Assembly: GCA_963715405.1 (NCBI GenBank)
Contig: OY970239.1
Span: 1,302,001 to 1,366,000, forward strand
Length of the DNA stretch: 64,000 nt
Reading direction: 5' to 3'
From: JALZKA01 sp963715405
Lineage (GTDB): Bacteria; Actinomycetota; Thermoleophilia; Solirubrobacterales; 70-9
Shown piece after piece: positions 58,430 through 64,000 of this stretch. The stretch's first letter is position 1, and every line of letters begins with the position of its first letter. Below the pieces are notes generated by a model. The model was given only the letters and a program-made list of their open reading frames with translations. It ran no database searches and was not told the DNA's origin. The position numbers and the translations under genes are program-made.

Positions 58430-59299
58430 TCAATCCACAAGCGGGGCGAGAATCTCTCGCGGCCGAGTCATCGAGACGAAATGACCGTGACCCGGAACGA
58501 GATGAAGCTCCGCCCCCGTGATCGCGTCGGCGTAAATGCGGCCGGCGTGGGGCGGGATGACAATGTCGTCCTCCCCCTGCCAGACGTCCGTCGGAACACC
58601 TACATCCTCGAGGGCGAAGCCCCAATCCCGGACGAAGAGGCGATAGTCCTCGACCCAGCAGCGCCCGCCTGCCTGTGTGGAGACCGCGAGCAGGTCAACC
58701 CAGACATCGTGGAGCGCGGGATCGTGGACAAACTGCTCCTCCGCCGTTCCCGGAGCGGCGAGGACACGCTTGACGCGCTTGAGCGTGCGGTCGGGGTCGC
58801 GCCGGACCATTTGCCCCAGAAGGGCGAAGGAAGCGCTGAGGGCGGGCGGAAACCAGCGGGCCAACGCGAACAGGGGGCGAATTGGTAGTGACTTGTACCT
58901 GCCGCCTTCCAGCGGAGGCACGCCCGCGATCACGATCAAGCGGTTGAATCGCTCGGGTCGAGCGTAGGCGCACGCTGCCGCGTACGGTGCACCCGACGAC
59001 CAACCGATCACAGGGACCGGCCCGACGCCGAGGCGGTCTGCGAGCTCAGCGAGGTCATCCGCGAAGTCGAGCAAGGTTCTGCCGCGCTTCGGGTCCGATA
59101 GCCCCACTCCAGGTCTGTCCACGGTGACGATCCGAACCCCCGCGGCGAGCAGCTCGTCCTCCGGAAATAGCCAGGTCTTGCGATACCCGGGCTGTCCATG
59201 TAACGCGAACGCGAGCGTTGGTCCATCAGGGCCCCACTCGGCGTAGCCCAGCTTGCGACCGTCAGAAAGCTCGACTTGTGCCTCAGCGCCCCCGGTCAT
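58430..59299 (-). CDS. Alpha/beta-fold hydrolase flanked by tRNA-fragment repeats
   Basis: 289 residues from the ATG at 59299. Features are LAFALHGQPGYRKTWLFPED, VDRPGVGLSDPKRGRTLLDF, nucleophile elbow VIGWSSGAPYAAACAYARPE (Ser), acid DVWQGEDDIVIPPHAGRIYA and His LVPGHGHFVSM. Substrate unknown. It is the only gene between the two partial tRNA copies, so it is probably cargo left by an integrated element. Confidence 0.85.
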   Translation of the reverse strand: MTGGAEAQVELSDGRKLGYAEWGPDGPTLAFALHGQPGYRKTWLFPEDELLAAGVRIVTVDRPGVGLSDPKRGRTLLDFADDLAELADRLGVGPVPVIGWSSGAPYAAACAYARPERFNRLIVIAGVPPLEGGRYKSLPIRPLFALARWFPPALSASFALLGQMVRRDPDRTLKRVKRVLAAPGTAEEQFVHDPALHDVWVDLLAVSTQAGGRCWVEDYRLFVRDWGFALEDVGVPTDVWQGEDDIVIPPHAGRIYADAITGAELHLVPGHGHFVSMTRPREILAPLVD

Positions 59300-59359
59300 G
59301 TCAGCCAGACTATCCGCGCGGCGCACGGCGAGCGCATCGCTTGCCAGAGCGGATCCTTA

Positions 59360-59402
59360 ATGGACCGGGGTGGACTCAAACCACCGACCGACGGATTATG
59401 AG
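59360..59402. repeat. Partial copy of the tRNA(CAU) 3' half (att-like scar 2)
   Basis: 43 bases matching 60023-60065 with two G-to-A changes (59364 and within ACTCAAACC). It is 1013 bases from copy 1 and 663 bases from the intact tRNA gene. The next 150 bases hold no gene but show a direct repeat GGTACCCGGTG at 59489-59499 and 59511-59521. Confidence 0.87.
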
Positions 59403-59558
59403 CGTTGGGACTCTCGCTCTGCTCGGTTGCGCTGTGCCCGATTAGCGCATCCTAGAGCCGTTCTGTTGCGCTCCGTTTTCCTCCGTTCGGTACCCGGTGG
59501 TACCTGCTTTGGTACCCGGTGTCACCAGCTGACCGAATCGCGGTGCGGTGTCCTTTCC

Positions 59559-59936
59559 CTAACCGAGATTGATCGTCGGGCTGTTGTCACCCTTGCAGTC
59601 GGGCGTGCCGGGTGCACGAGCGTAGTGCTTGCCGTTGAGGCCAGGCTGACCCACGGACCACCGGTACTTGCCGTTCGAAAACGAGGTGGTGTCGCTAACG
59701 CCCGTATAGACATCGTCGCCACCGCCCTGGGCGCCGCCCTTCTGCTTGTAGATCTTGACCAGACGGTCGTCGGCGCAATTGGCCACGTCCGAGCTTTTCA
59801 CCGTGCCGACCGGATCGCCACCTTCGGACTTAATCGTCACCTCGGTATTCGCCCTCGAACCGGCGGTCGCGAGGGCGGCCGTAACCAGCGCGCCGCCGAC
59901 CACGAGCCCGACAATCATCATTACCTTTGCCTTCAA
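59559..59936 (-). CDS. Small secreted protein
   Basis: 125 residues from a TTG with an excellent ribosome site (GGAGG, 5 bases before). A signal peptide (VMMIVGLVVGGALVTAALAT) is followed by a mature part with VTIKSEGGDPVGTVKSSDVA, CADDRLVKIYKQKGGAQ, TTSFSNGKYRWSVGQ and CKGDNSPTINL. Two cysteines could pair. The pattern suits a small beta-sandwich surface protein. It lies between att scar 2 and the intact tRNA. Confidence 0.7.
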   Translation of the reverse strand: MKAKVMMIVGLVVGGALVTAALATAGSRANTEVTIKSEGGDPVGTVKSSDVANCADDRLVKIYKQKGGAQGGGDDVYTGVSDTTSFSNGKYRWSVGQPGLNGKHYARAPGTPDCKGDNSPTINLG

Positions 59937-60023
59937 GATTTCCTCCTGTCGATCAGCTACGGGCGTTGACCGTATCACCGGTAGAGCCCGCAGGCAAGCG
60001 TGCTCCAAGTCGACGCTTCACAA

Positions 60024-60097
60024 TGGGCCGGGGTGGACTCGAACCACCGACCGACGGATTATGAGTCCGCTGCTCTGACCAACTGAGCTACCGGCCC
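60024..60097 (-). tRNA. tRNA with CAU anticodon (elongator Met or Ile2)
   Basis: A complete 74-base cloverleaf on the minus strand: acceptor GGGCCGG / CCGGCCC, D arm AGCTCAGTTGGTCAGAGC, anticodon stem GCGGA/TCCGT around CTCATAA (anticodon CAT), T arm GGTGGTTCGAGTCCACC and discriminator A. It is not the initiator type (acceptor fully paired). Elongator Met and lysidine-modified Ile2 both use CAU and cannot be told apart with certainty. CCA is not encoded. Its 3' half is duplicated twice to the left. Confidence 0.95.
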
Positions 60098-60417
60098 GAA
60101 GTTCTTGATTATGGCTTTGCGGTGCTGTTCCTGCCGAGGGCTCTCATCTAGCCGATGCGTCGAACCAACCAGGCGGAAAGCCGCCAGTGCCCGTTAGTGC
60201 CTATTCAGGTGCTTTGCGTCCAAAGCCCACCCAAGTCCAGCCTCTTGACTTCAGGTGTGGTCCACGGAGCCGATCCATGGGCGTTGTCCTCGGTGCGGCG
60301 GGACGGGGGTTTGAGCCGAGGCCCTAGATGACCGCACCCCTTGACTCTTGACACTCCGTCGCAGCTTTGGGACCATTTTCTTCGTTCGGGGGAGAATCTA
60401 TTCGGAGAGGCCTTCTC
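60098..60417. other. Gene-free spacer of 320 bases
   Basis: The stretch from the tRNA(CAU) 5' side to the surface-protein start holds no convincing gene, hairpin with T-run or repeat. It must contain the promoters of the divergent tRNA and surface-protein genes; I cannot pick out the boxes. Confidence 0.5.
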
Positions 60418-61143
60418 TTGCTCGCAAAGCTTCGTGGTCAGCTGACGTACGCCAATGTGCTCTCGACACTCTGCTTCGCCCTCGTCGTCGGCGGGGGTTC
60501 CGCCTACGCCCTGACTCAGATCGACAACAACAGCGTCCGCTCGGCGCATATCGTCAATGGGCAGGTCAGGACTGGCGATCTCGCACCCGGAAGTGTCAAG
60601 AACAGCCGCATCGCCCCGGGGGCGGTCGACGAGACGTCCGTCGACCTCGATGCTCTGACGGGGGCCGACATCGACGAGTCCACCCTCGAAGCTGTGCCGA
60701 ACGCGGAGGATGCGAGCACCCTCGACGGCCAAGATTCGGACGCCTTCCAGGCCGCGGGTGTCATCCATCGTTCCGGCTACAAGACGCTCCCGGTTCCGGC
60801 GACCTTTACGTCGGCGAGTACCCAGGTCTTGCGGGCTGGGCCGTTCGAGTTCACGGGGATTTGTCAGTTTGCCGGACAGGAGTCCTACGCCCGGATGCGG
60901 ATCACCCCGGACGACCAGGGCTATTACTCGAGCGACGCCGACAACGGGAGCACCCTGAACGGGCCCTTGACCCTCGCTAACGCAACGATTCCTGTCGGCG
61001 GCGGCACCGCCGAGGAGGGAGTAACTCGGGCCTTCACGCTGCTTAGCCTGACAAGCAACGACGTCTTTCAGGGTGAGCTCTTCTACGCGGTCGGGGAGGA
61101 GTACAACCAGTGCTACTTCTCGGTTTCGGGAACCCTCAATTGA
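60418..61143 (+). CDS. Secreted surface protein of the LAKLRGQLTYANV type
   Basis: 241 residues from a TTG preceded by GGAGAGG. The N-terminus (LAKLRGQLTYANVLSTLCFA, LVVGGGSAYA) is a signal or anchor of a type I associate with Thermoleophilia. It is followed by short repeated units with polar turns (NNSVRSAHIVNGQVRTGDLA, PGSVKNSRIAPGAVDETSVD) that suggest a beta-helix or solenoid. The rest, with three cysteines, may be a small beta domain. Role unknown; probably cell-surface. Confidence 0.75.
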   Translation: MLAKLRGQLTYANVLSTLCFALVVGGGSAYALTQIDNNSVRSAHIVNGQVRTGDLAPGSVKNSRIAPGAVDETSVDLDALTGADIDESTLEAVPNAEDASTLDGQDSDAFQAAGVIHRSGYKTLPVPATFTSASTQVLRAGPFEFTGICQFAGQESYARMRITPDDQGYYSSDADNGSTLNGPLTLANATIPVGGGTAEEGVTRAFTLLSLTSNDVFQGELFYAVGEEYNQCYFSVSGTLN

Positions 61144-61157
61144 TGTCGGGCCGCCAG

Positions 61158-61589
61158 CTAGTTAACTAGCTTCACGAGCCGCTCGATCGATTTCTCGAGC
61201 TCGCCTTTGAGTCGTCTGGCCAGGACGCCGCCGAGGGGGCCGACGAGCGTGGGGTTCGAGAACTCGATATGGAGCTCGATGTCGGCCCCGTCGTCCGTGG
61301 CAGTGGCCGCGAAGCGAAGTGAGGCCTTCGTTCCCGCCTTGCCGTCTCCCTTGAGAGCGATGAGCTCTGGAGGGTCGTACTCCTCGACCATCCACGCGAT
61401 CCGGTTTCGGACGCCCTTGAAGGAGACGATCGAGACCAGCTCGGTGCCGGTATTGATCTCCTCAGGGACCTCGGAGCGCCAGGCCTCATGGAGTGCGAGC
61501 CATTCGTCGAGCCGCGAGAGGTCTGACATGACCGACCACGCCTTTTCGCGGTCGACCGATACATGCTTGGAGACTGATACCTCGGCCAC
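61158..61589 (-). CDS. SRPBCC (START/Bet v1-like) family protein
   Basis: 143 residues beginning MAEVSVSKHVSVDREKAWSV. It shows the SRPBCC pattern: SDLSRLDEWLALHEAWRSE, NRIAWMVEEYDPPELIALKG, ADIELHIEFSNPTLVGPLGG and a long C-terminal helix (LARRLKGELEKSIERLVKLV). Such proteins bind hydrophobic ligands in a cavity. It follows the lipoprotein gene by 30 bases, probably one operon. Confidence 0.85.
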   Translation of the reverse strand: MAEVSVSKHVSVDREKAWSVMSDLSRLDEWLALHEAWRSEVPEEINTGTELVSIVSFKGVRNRIAWMVEEYDPPELIALKGDGKAGTKASLRFAATATDDGADIELHIEFSNPTLVGPLGGVLARRLKGELEKSIERLVKLVN

Positions 61590-61619
61590 GCGCTCGGAGT
61601 ATTCACCAGCGAGGCGGCG

Positions 61620-62639
61620 TCAGCTCGATACGTCCTCGATGGCTTGCTCGAGCTCGGCGACGCTGAATGCTCCCTCGATGCGCGTCCCCACTTCGCCGTT
61701 CTCGTCGATGACGAAGAGCCAGGGCTCTGTCGGGAGTCCGAAGGCTTCGACCTGGGGGCGGAGGTTCGGCTTCTTCGGGTCGAACTGGTTGTCCTCGTAG
61801 ATCTCCATGTGAATGAAGGTGGCCTCGTCCTCGTACTCGGCCTTCACCTGCTCGGTCACGTCGACGACGGGTCCGCAGACGCGGCTCTGGCAGAGCGCGG
61901 GCGTTGCGAAGAGGAGGACGACAGGCTCCTTGCCCAAGACGTCCTTCAGATCTTCTTCGTGCATGGTCGAGGGGGGGACGCGCGTGTCGATCTCAGCGAC
62001 GTCGCCGACGTCGTCGAAGGTGGGCGTGCTGACCGATGGAACGGGTTCTCCCTCTGACGGGATGTCCGGCTGCTCGCGGACCGAGACGGGGATCTGGAGG
62101 TTTGTGGCGGCGAAGTTCCCGCCATCGTCGCGGAGCACTGCGACCGCGCGCTGCTCCCCGGGCTTGTCGAAGGTCACGTCGGCGACGTAGACGCTTGAGG
62201 TGTCCTCTTCGGCGGCGCTTTCCGCCTGGTATGGCGACTGCACCTCGAGGCTCTCGATTCGAGCTGGGTGGGGACCTTCGATGGGACCGCCCTCAGAATC
62301 CTGAAAGTAGACGGCGACGTCTGCGTCGTCGATCTGCGGGCCGGCGACGTCGAAGAGGCCGAAGCCGAACCGGGCGCGCCCCGGCTCGAAGACTACGCCC
62401 GAAGGTGAGGCGACGATTTCGTTCGTCTCCCCCACCTCGGCGATGAACTCGTCGATTGTTCCGGGCCCCGGCTCGGGGAAGTCGGCTGCGGAAGGGGCAT
62501 CGGTCGCGGGCTCGCCCGTGGAGGAGGGCTCGTCGTCTCCCCCGCATCCGGCTCCGGCGCTCGCGATGAGAGCTGCCGCGAGGCAGGCGAGGATGGCTCG
62601 GGGGGGCGAGTGCACGGGGAGCGATGGTAGAGGCGGCAC
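61620..62639 (-). CDS. Lipoprotein with C-terminal thioredoxin-like domain
   Basis: 339 residues. A lipobox (LIASAGAGC) follows the signal peptide, so it is a lipoprotein. Residues 60-200 form a beta-rich domain (FEPGRARFGFGLFDVAG, VAVYFQDSEGGPIEG). The C-terminal 130 residues look like a thioredoxin/redoxin fold (EPVVLLFATPALCQSRVCGP, FIHMEIYEDNQFDPKKPNL, GLPTEPWLFVIDENGEVGTR), with cysteines spaced C-x4-C rather than the usual CxxC. It may act in extracellular redox or metal handling. Confidence 0.82.
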   Translation of the reverse strand: MPPLPSLPVHSPPRAILACLAAALIASAGAGCGGDDEPSSTGEPATDAPSAADFPEPGPGTIDEFIAEVGETNEIVASPSGVVFEPGRARFGFGLFDVAGPQIDDADVAVYFQDSEGGPIEGPHPARIESLEVQSPYQAESAAEEDTSSVYVADVTFDKPGEQRAVAVLRDDGGNFAATNLQIPVSVREQPDIPSEGEPVPSVSTPTFDDVGDVAEIDTRVPPSTMHEEDLKDVLGKEPVVLLFATPALCQSRVCGPVVDVTEQVKAEYEDEATFIHMEIYEDNQFDPKKPNLRPQVEAFGLPTEPWLFVIDENGEVGTRIEGAFSVAELEQAIEDVSS

Positions 62640-62732
62640 CTAACGGGCTGAAAGGGCGGCGCTTCTCCGAGAGCGGGATAGGGTGCGCTGTCCGTGTGTG
62701 TGCGCGGAGCGAAAGCGACGAAAGGAGAAAGC

Positions 62733-63467
62733 GTGGCGGACCGGGCGGCGCTGGTGACGGGAGGATCGAGCGGGATCGGGCTGGCGATTGCGAGAGCGCT
62801 CGGCGAGGACGGGTATGGCGTGACGGTCGCGGCGCGGCGCCCTGAGAAGCTGGAGGCGGCGGCCGACGATCTGCGCTCGGCGGGGATCGATGTGCATGCC
62901 GTTGCCGCTCAGATGACCGAAGAGGAGGATGTGATGCGCGCGGTTAGTGAGCATCGCGAACGCTGGGGGCGGATGGATGTCTTGGTGAACAACGCCGGCG
63001 TTGGATTGGGCGGTGCGATCGAGGGCTATCCGACGAAGAAGATCGACATGCAGCTCGACCTCAATTTGCGGGCGATCGTGATCTCGACGCGCGAGAGCCT
63101 GGAGATGCTGCGTGCGGCGGGAGGGGAGCATGGAAAGGCGCTGATCGTGAATACCGCGTCGGTGGCCGGCAAGGCCGGTCAGGGTTGGCTGTCGATCTAT
63201 TCGGCGACAAAGGCTGGGGTGATCGGTTTCTCGCAGGCGACGCAGTCGGAGCTTGGAGATGCGGGCGTGCAGGTGACTGCCCTTTGCCCGGCGTTCGTGG
63301 ATACGCCGATGACCGACTTCGTCAAGGGTCAGGTGGAGGCGGAGGACATGATCCGCCCGGAGGACATCGCCGAGTCGGTGCGTTTCTTGCTGCGGACGTC
63401 GAAGGCGTGCCTGGTGCCGGAGATCGTCTTCTTGCGCCCAGGCGACGGCTCGGCGCTTGGGACCTGA
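62733..63467 (+). CDS. Short-chain dehydrogenase/reductase
   Basis: 244 residues from a GTG with an AAAGGAG ribosome site. A classical SDR: AALVTGGSSGIGLAIARALG (TGxxxGIG), VDVLVNNAGVGLGGAIEG-like NNAG motif (DVLVNNAGVGLGGAIEG), NTASVAGKAG with Ser and YSATKAGVIGF with the catalytic Tyr-x3-Lys. Substrate not predictable. It ends 18 bases before the convergent gene at the right edge. Confidence 0.9.
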   Translation: MADRAALVTGGSSGIGLAIARALGEDGYGVTVAARRPEKLEAAADDLRSAGIDVHAVAAQMTEEEDVMRAVSEHRERWGRMDVLVNNAGVGLGGAIEGYPTKKIDMQLDLNLRAIVISTRESLEMLRAAGGEHGKALIVNTASVAGKAGQGWLSIYSATKAGVIGFSQATQSELGDAGVQVTALCPAFVDTPMTDFVKGQVEAEDMIRPEDIAESVRFLLRTSKACLVPEIVFLRPGDGSALGT

Positions 63468-63485
63468 GGAGGTTCTCTGCTCGCG

Positions 63486-64000
63486 CTAGGAGCGGACGGG
63501 CTCGCGCTCTCCGAGGAGCTCGGTGGCGCGCTGTTCGGAGAGTTGCTCCTCGGCGGCTGCGAGGAGGTCCTTGTAGTCGTCGAGGCGGCGGGCGGGGCGC
63601 ATCCACGACCAGTCGCGGTTGAGCCGAAGCTCGCGGCCGCGGTGCCGCTCGCCGGTGTCGGCGGGCGCCTTGGTGATTGTGATCTCGGGGGAAGTGCGGG
63701 TGCAGCGGAACTGCTCGCGCTCGGCACGGATCTGGGCCGCGGCTTCGGCGAGCGAGCCGGCGCCGAGGTCGGATTCGAGGTCGAGGGACCACTCGAGGAG
63801 GGAGCGAAGGGTGCGGACTTCGCGGCGGGTGGCGCGCCGCGGGCGCTTGGCACAGGTGTAGGTGTCCCAGGCGCGGGCGAAGTTGGCGACGGAGGTGCGC
63901 GCGCCGTTCCGGTGCGCGGCGAGCATCGGGCAGATGCCGCCCGACTGGGAGTCGACGTAGGCGCCGACGATGATGCGGTTCGTCTCGATGCCGTGGAGCA
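63486..64000 (-). CDS. Hypothetical protein, 5' end outside window
   Basis: The frame stays open to the right edge, so the start is missing. Visible residues include HGIETNRIIVGAYVDSQSGG, ICPMLAAHRNGARTSVANFA and FARAWDTYTCAKRPRRATRR, then LLEWSLDLESDLG, and a charged C-terminal helical part (RRLDDYKDLLAAAEEQLSEQ). Two cysteines stand in ICPML and YTCAK. No family is recognised. Confidence 0.65.
   Translation of the reverse strand, partial: LHGIETNRIIVGAYVDSQSGGICPMLAAHRNGARTSVANFARAWDTYTCAKRPRRATRREVRTLRSLLEWSLDLESDLGAGSLAEAAAQIRAEREQFRCTRTSPEITITKAPADTGERHRGRELRLNRDWSWMRPARRLDDYKDLLAAAEEQLSEQRATELLGEREPVRS

Noticed and set aside
58347..59402. Possible additional tRNA genes at the two CAU-tRNA-like matches
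   Set aside because: Only the 3' half to the anticodon loop is present at 58347-58389 and 59360-59402; no D arm or 5' acceptor strand follows, so they cannot fold as tRNAs.
1..64000. CRISPR arrays, complete insertion sequences, prophage genes, rRNA genes
   Set aside because: I saw no regularly spaced repeat array, no transposase or phage structural protein, and no rRNA landmark sequence anywhere in the window.

Overview
The window comes from a high-GC actinobacterium, most likely of the class Thermoleophilia (Solirubrobacterales/Gaiellales-like). Pointers are an actinobacterial integration host factor (mihF) next to gmk-rpoZ-coaBC, a fused SecDF, an M. tuberculosis CysO-like sulfur carrier, a surface protein beginning LAKLRGQLTYANV (a type I associate with Thermoleophilia), and GTG/TTG starts. 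The placement is inference. Most of the window is ordinary chromosomal core, with a patchy accessory stretch at about 54-64 kb.

Left core block (1-15.6 kb, minus strand): one long co-directional run pyrR-pyrB-pyrC-carA-carB-pyrK-pyrD, then mihF-gmk-rpoZ-coaBC, a TPR protein, dtd, and finally rimP-nusA-infB (infB runs off the left edge). Many genes overlap by 1-4 bases. A PyrR-binding RNA motif overlaps the pyrR ribosome binding site. A strong hairpin plus T-run sits at the rimP start. dtd carries an apparent one-base frameshift.

15.6-26.3 kb: a frameshifted dehalogenase-like hydrolase, rnz, tRNA-Arg(CCG), a LysM/D,D-carboxypeptidase, a saccharopine-dehydrogenase-like oxidoreductase, a zinc metallopeptidase, and a divergent unit. 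That unit is a MerR regulator plus coiled-coil protein on one side, and a polytopic membrane protein, a 46-residue membrane peptide and an alpha/beta hydrolase on the other. A DUF559/AbiEi-like protein follows, with three copies of a 16-20 base repeat at its 5' end.

26.5-36.4 kb: a SAM-I riboswitch with terminator controls a threonine-synthase-like gene, a CysO-like sulfur carrier and two CDP-glucose sugar genes (minus). This suggests a sulfur-carrier route to homocysteine. Divergent from it is a plus-strand run: corA, HIT, phosphomannomutase, MBL hydrolase, lipid kinase, HIT. A family-2 glycosyltransferase with an in-frame double-hairpin insertion lies at the end.

36.4-53.9 kb: second core block (minus): rpiR-type regulator, pdxS-pdxT, M29 aminopeptidase, LVIVD protein, yebC, ruvC-ruvA-ruvB, a zinc-ribbon/PAS-like protein where yajC is often found, secDF, recJ, rel.

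54-64 kb: accessory genes. These include an orphan NDP-hexose 2,3-dehydratase with a glycosyltransferase, and a tRNA(CAU) gene with two 43-base partial copies of its 3' half spaced 0.66 and 1.0 kb apart. The copies look like scars of integration events. Surface and secreted proteins, a lipoprotein with a thioredoxin-like domain and an SDR oxidoreductase follow.
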